NCBI RefSeq assembly: GCF_030463535.1
Contig: NC_132891.1
Location: 6,033,318-6,097,317, forward strand
Source: Salminus brasiliensis
Lineage: Eukaryota; Chordata; Actinopteri; Characiformes; Bryconidae
Length of the DNA stretch: 64,000 nt
Direction: 5' to 3'
The position numbers and the translations under genes are program-made. The notes under the pieces are model-generated. The model was not told the origin of the DNA. It saw nothing but the letters and a program-made list of their open reading frames with translations, and ran no database searches. This document shows positions 11,938-22,342 of this stretch, in pieces (the stretch's first letter is position 1; every line of letters begins with the position of its first letter).

Positions 11938-12572
11938 GAAAGCAGCTCTCACAACAAGACCATTTATGAGATCAGCCGCTTCTTTCTGTACTAATACAGA
12001 TTTAACACACAAGCTAAAAGCTGAACAACTCACAAAACACTTTACAACTACAAACAGCTTTAAAACCGGATTAAAATGAGATAATAAAACACAGTTTACT
12101 GAATTCAAACTATATAGTTATACTTAATTAAGAATTATTTTACATAATAAAAACTGCAGCATTAGTATTTTGTATTTAAGTTATATTTATTTTTATATTT
12201 AATCCCAAATCTATTCTATGAACAGACAAAATAACCCATGAATAAAACCATGGATGTGCATTTTCGACATAATGTGAATCTAGCAGTTGCTCTTCATTTG
12301 GGGTTATTATATTAACAATAATTAAACCAACAGAAACAGTGGAAAATAATTTGGACTGGATCGTTTTACATTCACTGTCGTTAAATGAAGGTTTGTTGTA
12401 GATTTTCCATTTTGGAGATAGGTTTCTTTTGCTCGGCAGTAACTCTAAGCTCTCCATATCTCAGCACTGCATGAACTCACCTCCCCAAGTTCAACCTGAG
12501 AAAGGCTGCTAAACACTCCAGCTAAATAACTGAGAGCAGAGCATCCCAGCAGAGCCCTGCAGTGAAGCTCAG

Positions 12573-12591
12573 TCTGTCTTTACCGTGTAAA
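12573..12591 (-). promoter_or_regulatory. 3' box of U1 genes (first copy)
   Basis: Just past the U1 3' end the minus strand reads TTTACACGGTAAAGACAGA, a good match to the snRNA 3' box (GTTT-N-AAARNNAGA) needed for 3' end formation by the Integrator complex. The same text follows all six U1 copies. Confidence 0.8.
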
Positions 12592-12592
12592 T

Positions 12593-12756
12593 CAGGGGAG
12601 AGCGCGAACGCAGTCCCCCACTACCATAAATTATGCAGTCGAGATTCCCACATTTGGGGAATTCGCAGGGGTCAGCACAGCCGGAGTGCAATGGCTGAGC
12701 CTCACCCTGGGTGAACCACCTTCTTGATCATGGTATCTCCCCTGCCAGGTAAGTAT
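12593..12756 (-). ncRNA. U1 snRNA gene, copy A
   Basis: Complete 164-nt U1 snRNA on the minus strand. It starts with ATACTTACCTG, which pairs with 5' splice sites. Stem-loop I carries the U1-70K-type loop GATCAAGAAG, stem-loop II the U1A site ATTGCACTCC, then the Sm site AATTTATGG and the final stem CGCGCTCTCCCCTG. A PSE-like element lies 45-63 bp upstream of the start, followed by a CA repeat (12832-12884) and a ZNF143-like motif about 490 bp upstream; a 3' box follows the gene. All landmarks are intact, so it is a plausible functional gene. Confidence 0.96.
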
Positions 12757-12800
12757 GAGTTGTACAGAGTCGATACAGACGAGTCACTCCGTCCTCTCTG

Positions 12801-12819
12801 TTTCACGTCAATGGTGAAG
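12801..12819 (-). promoter_or_regulatory. PSE-like element of U1 copy A (conserved in all six)
   Basis: Minus strand TTCACCATTGACGTGAAA, 45-63 bp upstream of the U1 start, where SNAPc binds the proximal sequence element. The match in position and core (CACC...GTGAAA) is good. The same sequence is at 18684-18702, 21780-21798, 24631-24649, 33823-33841 and 36121-36139. Confidence 0.75.
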
Positions 12820-12830
12820 GCCAGCCACCC

Positions 12831-12831
<1 letters not shown>

Positions 12832-12884
<53 letters not shown>
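12832..12884. repeat. CA microsatellite directly upstream of U1 PSE
   Basis: A CA tract of about 53 bp fixed at the same place in every U1 unit: 18719-18779, 21811-21869, 24662-24707, 33854-33930 and 36152-36233. Lengths range from about 46 to 82 bp. Confidence 0.95.
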
Positions 12885-12888
<4 letters not shown>

Positions 12889-13243
12889 ATCTAATAAACA
12901 CAATAAAATCCATCAACATTCAACTTCAGAAGATTTCGCTGCTTTATAAACATTTAAAAACAGATATCGATGCTTCCCATCAGCCTTTGCGCCATTCATA
13001 TACATATAACCAGACCGCCCACTTTCTTAGAGGTCCTGATTCCGGAAGTAAGGGTCCTGTTCATTTTCTCCAGACGTTTCAAAAAGTCATTTAAGAAAGA
13101 GTGTGAAATCCTCTGGCGAATCAATCGAAAACGATAACAATCAAAACACTACATAAAACATTTCAGAGCAAGAAATGATGTGGAAAACGAACAAAATGAC
13201 AATAAAAAATGTATTTTACTCATAGGTTGCCGAGAACGATTAA

Positions 13244-13268
13244 ACTACATATCCCACAAAGCACCGCG
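13244..13268 (+). promoter_or_regulatory. ZNF143/Staf-like (SBS) site upstream of U1
   Basis: The plus strand reads ACTACATATCCCA followed by CAAAGCACCGCG, close to the long ZNF143/Staf consensus (ACTACA-N-TTCCCA-...-GCG). Staf/ZNF143 is an established activator of vertebrate snRNA and snRNA-type promoters. It sits about 490 bp upstream of U1, further than the usual -200 to -250 distal element. Equivalent sites are at 19136, 22226, 25065, 34287 and 36595, so it is kept in all six units. Confidence 0.65.
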
Positions 13269-13269
13269 A

Positions 13270-14290
13270 CTGGTTTCAACCAATCACATTCCTTCATTTT
13301 CAGACTGGTGGATGTTCGTCTTCAGGAGGATGCAGATTTGTTCTCTGCATTATTCCCCAGATAGTCTTTAATCCCAGTTGTGTATTTCTGATGTTCTCAG
13401 CTCTTGTTCATTACAAACAGGATGAAATGGGCTAGAAGGAGCCAACTGATGTGGTTCAGGAATCTGGTAAGAGGATCCCCTGTTTGTCTCACATTGGAGA
13501 TTTACCAGACACAGTCAAATGGGATCCTTCAGTAAAGATGGGTGGTCGTGTCTAGTGTGTAAGTTGGACTAAGAGAATAAAGATGAGATGAAGTTCATTA
13601 TGGGTGTGTGGTAAATCAACCACAGACTTTATGGAAACTTTATCTAATGGTTTTTTTCCCTCCATTAACTTCCCAGGTTTTGTGGCTGGAACCTAAACTG
13701 CACGGTTACTGGATACTACATCAGAACAAACACATGAATAATCAGTTTTCATCACAGCAGGTTTTGTACAGCTGCATGAGCCTCCTTTGTTTGAGCTGCT
13801 CTTATGAGACGAGCTGGGTGCCATCTTTTTAAAGTAGCACATGGTATCACTCGACTTTTAAACAGCGAAATCTGGACTTTTCTCCTTTTAGATGATCATT
13901 TCTAAGATGATGAGATAATGCATGAGACACAAGGAAGCAGAAATGTGATGTTTAAGGAGATAAACGAAGCCTACAATGGATTCTGGTCGTCTGTCACTTT
14001 TCGCTGAATTTCAGACCTGAAGACTGAGAAATTCGCTCGTGCTTTGCAGCTTTAGCACATGTGAATAATTTTGGGTTTATTCTTAAAGTTTATTTACGGA
14101 TTTATTTAATCTGCACTTACCAAACCTCGATCTTCTCGATCAACTTGGAGTGAAACGCTTAATTAAGGGGGCGGGACTGTATTTAAGACATCTGAGTTCT
14201 GATTGGTGGACCACAGTCAAACTCTGGAACGTGATTGGTAGATTATGGTCACGGTCTACAGTGAGTGTAGACTCAGCCAATCAGAAGGCT
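13270..14290. other. alpha-unit block between U1 promoter and 5S spacer
   Basis: About 1 kb present only in the alpha units (here and at about 19162-20180), nearly identical in the two. It contains a small spliceable frame: ATG at 13422, donor ctg|gtaaga after 13466, acceptor tcccag|gtt at 13677, then open to a stop near 13832 (about 67 codons, Trp-rich, no recognised domain). It starts roughly 150 bp past the ZNF143-like site on the plus strand. A CCAAT-type 'gattggtgg' and 'gattggtag' pair lies near 14200-14240. I do not recognise a gene; coding is unproven. Confidence 0.3.
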
Positions 14291-14942
14291 TAACGGTCTA
14301 TGTAGACTCCTCGACTGTGGGAACATGGACTGCATCATTAAACGCAGCACAGCTGATGAACTGAACAGGAAAACAGAAATATCCACATACACAAGGACAA
14401 ACATGAGCTCAACAGATAGAAGAAAACTGGAACACCTGAGATGTTGAACATCAAAAGGTGTGGAAAAGTATTTCCAAAAGCATGACGGAAGTACTTTATA
14501 TAAATACGTACATACAGACACACATACATACACTTACAGAGAGAATAATACGGAGAGCAAACGTCAGATGGAGGAAAAATAACCTGCCAGTAGGAGTCAG
14601 TATTTATTTAAGAGAAGCTGCCAGTTTGGGGAAAGTCTGTTACAGCATGTCAGTGTAGATCAACACTACAACTAATAGTCATAAAGGTTACTCTCACTTT
14701 ATTATTTAATATACCATACTGTGTGAAAGTCTAAATGCTGAAACTTAAGTGATACAAATGAGCAGTCCTAATATCATCACTAAGACTTAAAATGCAATAA
14801 TAATATGATAAAAATACACAGAAATCAGAGTGATTTAAATGGATGTGGTGACGTTTTTTTCTTTATTGCAGCAAGAAGAAAAGCTGCTCCTTCACAGTCT
14901 AAAAGTACACAGATTGTGTGTGAAAGTGAGAGAGGGTGTAAA

Positions 14943-15061
14943 AGCTTACAGCACCTGGTATTCCCAGGCGGTCTCCCATCCAAGTACTAAGCAGGCCCGA
15001 CCCTGCTTAGCTTCCGAGATCAGACGAGATCGGGCGTTCTCAGGGTGGTGTGGCTGTAAGC
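14943..15061 (-). rRNA. 5S rRNA gene, copy 2
   Basis: Full-length 5S on the minus strand with the internal control region and a TTTT terminator past the 3' end. It differs from copy 1 by GCTTACAGCC at the 5' end and CCTGCTTAG in the middle. Upstream sequence also differs (AAAATAG in place of the TAAAT-like motif). The 5' flank joins, after about 43 bp, to a remnant of NLR LRR exon 7. Confidence 0.93.
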
Positions 15062-15104
15062 GAAAGCAGAGCTCATAACAAGACTATTTTTGATTATAGA
15101 AAAC

Positions 15105-15653
15105 AGGAGTACAGGATCTATGGGCTGGACTTCACAGACTGTAAACTAGAGATTCTGAGCTAATATATTTAATGAAGGGATAATAATGCATGACCATGAC
15201 AGGGTCATGATCTCATGATGACAGGGCCATGATCTGACGATTACAGAGCCATGATCTAATGACGACAGGGTCATGATCTCACAAAGAAAGGGCCATATTC
15301 ACCATTAGTGTTGGAATTTGGCCTCCGCCTTTGACCCATCCGTGCAGTGAACACACACACACTAGTGAACAAACACACACAGTTTCTGTGAGCACACGTA
15401 CCTGGAGCAGGGAGCAGAGAGGGGGAAGGGCCCAACAGTGGCAGCTTGCTGAGCCTGGGTATCGAACCCACAACCCTGTCATCAATAGTCTTTTATACCA
15501 GCAGCACTGATCCCTTATTCAAATACAGCAAACATTTTATTATGTGTAGTAAGTCTCTGTATGACCTCTGTTTTTTTCTGTAGACTGTTTAACTGTGGGG
15601 TCATGGCGGAAGGCTGCACAATGTTGGCGTCAGCTCTAAGTGGCAAACACACC
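15105..15653 (+). pseudogene. truncated duplicate of NLR exons LRR7-LRR8
   Basis: 15105-15162 matches the 3' part of LRR exon 7, but its donor is lost (ctgag followed by ct instead of gt). Then come four minisatellite units, a SINE copy (15290-15510) and the first 70 bp of LRR exon 8 (15584-15653). The exon breaks off after 'ggcaaacacacc' and continues directly in sequence equivalent to 11398, beyond the NLR poly(A) signal. The rest of the exon, terminal exon and 3'UTR are therefore deleted. Not functional. Confidence 0.85.
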
Positions 15654-16046
15654 AATACGTTAAGTATATTTATTTATTTATTTATAAACACAAAAAAAGC
15701 ATTTACAGTCTTGTTTCTTTTTTTTCTTTGAATAATAGAGATACTGGGAACAAAGGTAAGATGGACTAAAAACTACCAGTAGGTGTCAGTATTTATTTAA
15801 GAGAGGTTTTTACTACAATATAAAATTACACTTTAAAGTCAGAAATCAGTGATTTAATGGATGTGGTAAAGAGCTGCTCCTTCACAGTATAAAAGTACAA
15901 GGAAGTGCTTTTCTCACTTCTGTATTCTTTGTCATATTTTCTATAAACAAGCAGTGAAGTTGAGTTTTAACAATATGGAGTAAAAATAACTTATCCATAA
16001 AAAAACATCCATAATAATTCAGTGAGAAAATAAGAGAGGGTGTAAA
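15654..16046. repeat. copy of the NLR-3'/5S spacer
   Basis: A near-identical copy of 11398-11818, the sequence between the NLR poly(A) signal and 5S copy 1. No gene is seen in it. Confidence 0.85.
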
Positions 16047-16165
16047 AGCTTACAGCACCTGGTATTCCCAGGCGGTCTCCCATCCAAGTACTAAGCAGGC
16101 CCGACCCTGCTTAGCTTCCGAGATCAGACGAGATCGGGCGTTCTCAGGGTGGTGTGGCTGTAAGC
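16047..16165 (-). rRNA. 5S rRNA gene, copy 3
   Basis: Full-length 5S on the minus strand with the same variants as copy 2 (GCTTACAGCC, CCTGCTTAG), an intact internal promoter and a T-run terminator. Its 5' flank is the same as that of copy 2 and joins to a second LRR7 remnant at 16209. Copies 2 and 3 thus lie in a tandem repeat of about 1.1 kb. Confidence 0.93.
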
Positions 16166-16208
16166 GAAAGCAGAGCTCATAACAAGACTATTTTTGATTA
16201 TAGAAAAC

Positions 16209-17002
16209 AGGAGTACAGGATCTATGGGCTGGACTTCACAGACTGTAAACTAGAGATTCTGAGCTAATATATTTAATGAAGGGATAATAATGCATGACCA
16301 TGACAGGGTCATGATCTCATGATGACAGGGCCATGATCTGACGATTACAGAGCCATGATCTAATGACGACAGGGTCATGATCTCACAAAGAAAGGGCCAT
16401 ATTCACCATTAGTGTTGGAATTTGGCCTCCGCCTTTGACCCATCCGTGCAGTGAACACACACACACTAGTGAACAAACACACACAGTTTCTGTGAGCACA
16501 CGTACCTGGAGCAGGGAGCAGTCATCGCTGCGGTGCCCAGGGAGCAGAGAGGGTGAAGGGCCCAACAGTGACAGCTTGCTGAGCCTGGGTATCGAACCCA
16601 CAACCCTGTCATCAATAGTCTTTTATACCAGCAGCACTGATCCTTTGTTCAAATACAGCAAACATTTTATTATGTGTAGTAAGTCTCTGTATGACCTCTG
16701 TTTTTTCCTGTAGACTGTTTAACTGTGGGGTCACGGCGGAAGGCTGCACAATGTTGGCGTCAGCTCTAAGTGGCAAACACACCGTCCTTAGAGAACTGGA
16801 CCTAAGAGAAAACAACCTGAAGGACACAGACATACGGCAGCTCTCTGCTTCACTGGACAATCCAGACTCCAACATAGTGAAAATTAGGTAAGATGGCACT
16901 TAACCACTCAAACCCATGTAATGTACCAAAATGTAAAGTATTTTGTCCTCAGATGAATCATCTTGTTTTAGTAAATGTCTTCTTTTTTACAGCCTTTACT
17001 AA
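16209..17002 (+). pseudogene. second duplicate of the NLR 3' end (LRR7 remnant, LRR8, stop)
   Basis: 16209-16266 is an LRR7 remnant with a lost donor. Minisatellite relics and a SINE (16383-16640) follow, then an intact 174-bp LRR exon 8 copy at 16714-16887 differing from the original by one residue (I-E-K-I-R to I-V-K-I-R). The terminal exon from 16993 (TAA 17000-17002) and an AATAAA at 17434 also follow. The exon is open with good splice sites, so it could be spliced onto LRR exon 7 or 8 of the main gene, but it has no gene start of its own. I class it as a duplicated fragment. Confidence 0.75.
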
Positions 17003-17856
17003 ATCATCATTTAACACTGGATCCCACCCACAACATGACAGCATATCAAATCTGACTGCATGAGACCCATGGAAACCAAGGAGCTGTTACAAAGAAATAC
17101 TCTTCTTATTTATTGAATATGTTTAATCTCTTCATGTTTAGGGCCATTATCATAGTATCTATGCAGGCAGTGTATCTGATCACAGTAGTTTTGAGTTAAG
17201 CAATTATGGCTTAAGTAAACACTAAAGTTAACTAGGAGATGGCTTTACATGGCAGGCTTCTACTACAGACCAAATGTAGTTCATGCTAGCAATAGCAGAT
17301 TTTTGTTCTGCTACAGGTGTTAATGGTTTAGAGCATTACTGAGAACACAGGTGTTATAGGTGGAGGAGGTTGAACGACTTTTGTGAAGTGCAAAATGTAA
17401 ATGATATGGCAAAGACCATGTATCTGTGTATTTAATAAATACGTTAAGTATATTTATTTATGTATTTATAAACACAAAAAAAGCATTTACAGTCTTGTTC
17501 CTTTTTTTTCTTTGAATAATAGAGATACTGAGAACAAAGGTAAGATGGACTAAAAACTAAAACTGACTAAAAACTGTCAGTATTTATTTAAGAGAGGTTT
17601 TTACTACAATATAAAATTACACTTTAAAGTCAGAAATCAGAGTGATTTAATGGATGTGGTAAAGAGCTGCTCCTTCACAGTATAAAAGTACAAGGAAGTG
17701 CTTTTCTCACTTCTGTATTCTTTGTCATATTTTCTATAAACAAGCAGTGAAGTTGAGTTTTAACAATTTCTAAAAAAAGAGTAATATGGAGTAAAAATAA
17801 CTTCCATAACAAAAATATCCATAATAATTCAGGGAGAAAATGAGAGAGGGTGTAAA

Positions 17857-17892
17857 AGCTTACAGCACCTGGTATTCCCAGGCGGTCTCCCA
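17857..17892 (-). pseudogene. truncated 5S rRNA gene
   Basis: Only the last 35 nt or so of 5S remain (3' half of the C-box region to the TAAGC end). After 'gtctccca' the sequence passes through 'ctcccg' into text equivalent to about 12026, upstream of 5S copy 1. The 5' two thirds of 5S and its flank were deleted. It has no complete internal promoter. Confidence 0.9.
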
Positions 17893-18475
17893 CTCCCGCT
17901 GAACAACTCACAAAACACTTTACAACTACAAACAGCTTTAAAACCGGATTAAAATGAGATAATAAAACACAGTTTACTGAATTCAAACTATATAGTTATA
18001 CTTAATTAAGAATTATTTTACATCATAAACACTGCAGCATTAGTATTTTGTATTTAAGTTATATTTATTTTTATATTTAATCCCAAATCTATTCTATGAA
18101 CAGACAAAATAACCCATGAATAAAACCATGGATGTGCATTTTCGACATAATGCGAATCTAGCAGTTGCTCTTCATTTGGGGTTATTATATTAACAATAAT
18201 TAAACCAACAGAAACAGTGGAAAATAATTTGGACTGGATCGTTTTACATTCACTGTCGTTAAATGAAGGTTTGTTGTGTTGTAGATTTTCCATTTTGGAG
18301 ATAGGTTTCTTTTGCTCGGCAGTAACTCTAAGCTCTCCATATCTCAGCACTGCATGAACTCACCTCCCCAAGTTCAACCTGAGAAAGGCTGCTAAACACT
18401 CCAGCTAAATAACTGAGAGCAGAGCATCCCAGCGGAGACCTGCAGTGAAGCTCAGTCTGTCTTTACCGTGTAAAT

Positions 18476-18639
18476 CAGGGGAGAGCGCGAACGCAGTCCC
18501 CCACTACCATAAATTATGCAGTCGAGATTCCCACATTTGGGGAATTCGCAGGGGTCAGCACAGCCGGAGTGCAATGGCTGAGCCTCACCCTGGGTGAACC
18601 ACCTTCTTGATCATGGTATCGCCCCTGCCAGGTAAGTAT
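18476..18639 (-). ncRNA. U1 snRNA gene, copy B
   Basis: Complete 164-nt U1 on the minus strand, with the same landmarks as copy A: 5' splice-site pairing sequence, 70K loop, U1A site, Sm site and 3' box. The only difference I noticed in the RNA is GGCAGGGGCGATACC in place of GGCAGGGGAGATACC, at the base of stem I. The PSE is at 18684-18702, a CA tract follows, and the ZNF143-like site is at 19136. It belongs to the second alpha unit. The variant could mark a paralogue or a damaged copy. Confidence 0.95.
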
Positions 18640-18714
18640 GAGTTGTACAGAGTCGATACAGACGAGTCACTCCGTCCTCTCTGTTTCACGTCAATGGTGA
18701 AGGCCAGCCACCCA

Positions 18715-18781
<67 letters not shown>

Positions 18782-20459
18782 ATCTAATAAACACAATAAA
18801 ATCCATCAACATTCAACTTCAGAAGATTTCGCTGCTTTATAAACATTTAAAAACAGATATCGATGCTTCCCATCAGCCTTTGCGCCATTCATATACATAT
18901 AACCAGACCGCCCACTTTCTTAGAGGTCCTGATTCCGGAAGTAAGGATCCTGTTCATTTTCTCCAGACGTTTCAAAAAGTCATTTAAGAAAGAGTGTGAA
19001 ATCCTCTGGCGAATCAAACGAAAACGATAACAATCAAAACACTACATAAAACATTTCAGAGCAAGAAATGATGTGGAAAACGAACAAAATGACAATAAAA
19101 ATGTATTTTACTCATAGGTTGCCGAGAACGATTAAACTACATATCCCACAAAGCACCGCGAGTGGATTCAACCAATCACATTCCTTCCTTTTTCAGACTG
19201 GTGGATGTTCGTCTTCAGGAGGATGCAGATTTGTTCTCTGCATTATTCCCCAGATAGTCTTTAATCCCAGTTGTGTATTTCTGATGTTCTCAGCTCTTGT
19301 TCATTACAAACAGGATGAAATGGGCTAGAAGGAGCCAACTGATGTGGTTCAGGAATCTGGTAAGAGGATCCCCTGTTTGTCTCACATTGGAGATTTACCA
19401 GACACAGTCAAATGGGATCCTTCAGTAAAGATGGGTGGTTGTGTCTAGTGTGTAAGTTGGACTAAGAGAATAAAGATGAGATGAAGTTCATTATGGGTGT
19501 GTGGTAAATCAACCACAGACTTTATGGAAACTTTATCTAATGGTTTTTTTCCCTCCATTAACTTCCCAGGTTTTGTGGCTGGAACCTAAACTGCACGGTT
19601 ACTGGATACTACATCAGAACAAACACATGAATAATCAGTTTTCATCACAGCAGGTTTTGTACAGCTGCATGAGCCTCCTTTGTTTGAGCTGCTCTTATGA
19701 GACGAGCTGGGTGCCATCTTTTAAAGTAGCACATGGTATCACTCGACTTTTAAACAGCGAAATCTGGACTTTTCTCCTTTTAGATGATCATTTCTAAGAT
19801 GATGAGATAATGCATGAGACACAAGGAAGCAGAAATGTGATGTTTAAGGAGATAAAAGAAGCCTACAATGGATTCTGGTCGTCTGTCACTTTTCGCTGAA
19901 TTTCAGACCTGAAGACTGAGAAATTCGCTCGTGCTTTGCAGCTTTAGCACATGTGAATAATTTTGGGTTTATTCTTAAAGTTTATTTACGGATTTATTTA
20001 ATCTGCACTTACCAAACCTCGATCTTCTCGATCAACTTGGAGTGAAACGCTTAATTAAGGGGGCGGGACTGTATTTAAGACATCTGAGTTCTGATTGGTG
20101 GACCACAGTCAAACTCTGGAACGTGATTGGTAGATTATGGTCACGGTCTACAGTGAGTGTAGACTCAGCCAATCAGAAGGCTTAACGGTCTATGTAGACT
20201 CCTCGACTGTGGGAACATGGACTGCATCATTAAACGCAGCACAGCTGATGAACTGAACAGGAAAACAGAAATATCCACATACACAAGGACAAACATGAGC
20301 TCAACAGATAGAAGAAAACTGGAACACCTGAGATGTTGAACATCAGAAGGTGTGGAAAAGTATTTCCAAAAGCATGACGGAAGTACTTTATATAAATACG
20401 TACTTACAGACACACATACATACACTTACAGAGAGAATAATACGGAGAGCAAACGTCAG

Positions 20460-21215
20460 ATGGAGGAAAAATAACCTGCCAGTAGGAGTCAGTATTTATT
20501 TAAGAGAAGCTGCCAGTTTGGGGAAAGTCTGTTACAGCATGTCAGTGTAGATCAACACTACAACTAATAGTCATAAAGGTTACTCTCACTTTATTATTTA
20601 ATATACCATACTGTGTGAAAGTCTAAACCCTGAAACTTAAGTGATACAAATGAGCAGTCCTAATATCATCACTAAGACTTAAAATGCAATAATAATATGA
20701 TACAAATACACAGAAATCAGAGTGATTTAAATGGATGTGGTGACGTTTTTTTCTTTATTGCAGCAAGAAGAAAAGCTGCTCCTTCACAGTCTAAAAGTAC
20801 ACGGATTGTGTGTGAAAGTGAGAGAGCTTTTTCACCCTCTCATTCTCTCACTGAATTATTATGGATTATTGTTAATGAATAAGTTATTTTTACTCCATAT
20901 TACTTGTTTTTAGAAGTTGTTAAAAACTTACACTGCTAACTCAACATCACTGCTTATGTACAGAAGGAGCAGCTTTTTTGGTGCTGCAATAAAGAAGAAA
21001 AACTTTAGCACATCCATTAAATCACTGATTTCTGACTTTAAGTGTAATTTTATATTGTAGTAAAAACCTCTCTTAAATAAATACTGACACCTACTGGTAG
21101 TTTTTAGTCCATCTTACCTTTGTTCTCAGTATCTCTATTATTCAAAGAAAAAAAAGACTGTAAATGCTTTTTTTGTGTGTTTATAAATACATAAATAAAT
21201 ATACTTAGCGTATGT
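20460..21215. repeat. inverted junction of two 5S-flanking spacers
   Basis: The left arm (about 20460-20826) is the same forward spacer that leads into 5S copy 2 (14570-14942). At 'agagagctt' it turns into the reverse complement of the spacer that leads into 5S copy 1 (11400-11818). 5S itself is absent. The arms are diverged relatives, so this is an imperfect palindrome of several hundred bp. Copies of the whole structure lie at about 23270-24065, 32470-33250, 34800-35560 and 37090-37855. Confidence 0.8.
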
Positions 21216-21571
21216 ATGTTGTTGTTTTAACAGACAAAATAAACCTCCCCCCAAAAAACATGGAGAAAATGCGAATGTAGCAGTTGCTCTTTGTTTGAGT
21301 TATTCATTTAACACGACTGAACCAACAGAATTGCTTCAGTGATTTGGACTGAATGGTTTTACAGTCGCTGCTGTTAAAGGATGGTTTGTTGGTTGTGTCG
21401 TAAATTGATGATTTAGGAGATTCGTTTCTTTTGCTTCTCAGCAGCGCAAGAAGACACATAAGCTTAAACCCCCCGGAGCCGATTATAAGCTGTAGAGCAA
21501 CAACCTGGAACCCAACAGCTCCCCTCAGCAGAGCCCTGCAGTGAAGCTCAGTCTGTCTTTACCGTGTAAAT

Positions 21572-21735
21572 CAGGGGAGAGCGCGAACGCAGTCCCCCAC
21601 TACCATAAATTATGCAGTCGAGATTCCCACATTTGGGGAATTCGCAGGGGTCAGCACAGCCGGAGTGCAATGGCTGAGCCTCACCCTGGGTGAACCACCT
21701 TCTTGATCATGGTATCTCCCCTGCCAGGTAAGTAT
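21572..21735 (-). ncRNA. U1 snRNA gene, copy C
   Basis: Complete 164-nt U1 on the minus strand, identical as far as I can see to copy A, with PSE (21780-21798), CA tract, ZNF143-like site (22226) and 3' box. It is the first beta unit. Sequence beyond the 3' box is clearly diverged from the alpha units although the RNA is not. A solo LTR lies 0.6 kb upstream of the gene. Confidence 0.96.
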
Positions 21736-21809
21736 GAGTTGCACAGAGTCGATACAGACGAGTCAGTCCGTCCTCTCTGTTTCACGTCAATGGTGAAGGC
21801 CAGCCACCC

Positions 21810-21871
<62 letters not shown>

Positions 21872-22342
21872 ATCTAATAAACACAATAAAATCCATCAAC
21901 ATTCAACTTCAGAAGATTTCGCTGCTTTATAAACATTTAAAAACAGATATCGATGCTTCCCATCTGCCTTTGCGCCATTCATATACATATAACCAGACCG
22001 CCCACTTTCTTAGAGGTCCTGATTCCGGAAGTAAGGGTCCTGTTCATTTTCTCCAGACGTTTCAAAAAGTCATTTAAGAAAGAGTGTGAAATCCTCTGGC
22101 GAATCAAACGAAAACGATAACAATCAAAACACTACATAAAACATTTCAGAGCAAGAAATGATGTGGAAAACGAACAAAATGACAATAAAAATGTATTTTA
22201 CTCATAGGTTGCCGAGAACGATTAAACTACACATCCCACAAAGCACCGCGAGTGGTTTCAACCAATCACATTCCTTACATTTCCTTTTGCATTTGCAATC
22301 GCGTCTTTTCTCTGTAATGTTTTGCAAAAATAAATAAATAAT

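Noticed and set aside
18607-18987. 126-codon open frame with a long His-Thr run (also at 21703, 33746 and 36044)
   Set aside because: It is the antisense of U1 and its CA repeat; the run is microsatellite translation.
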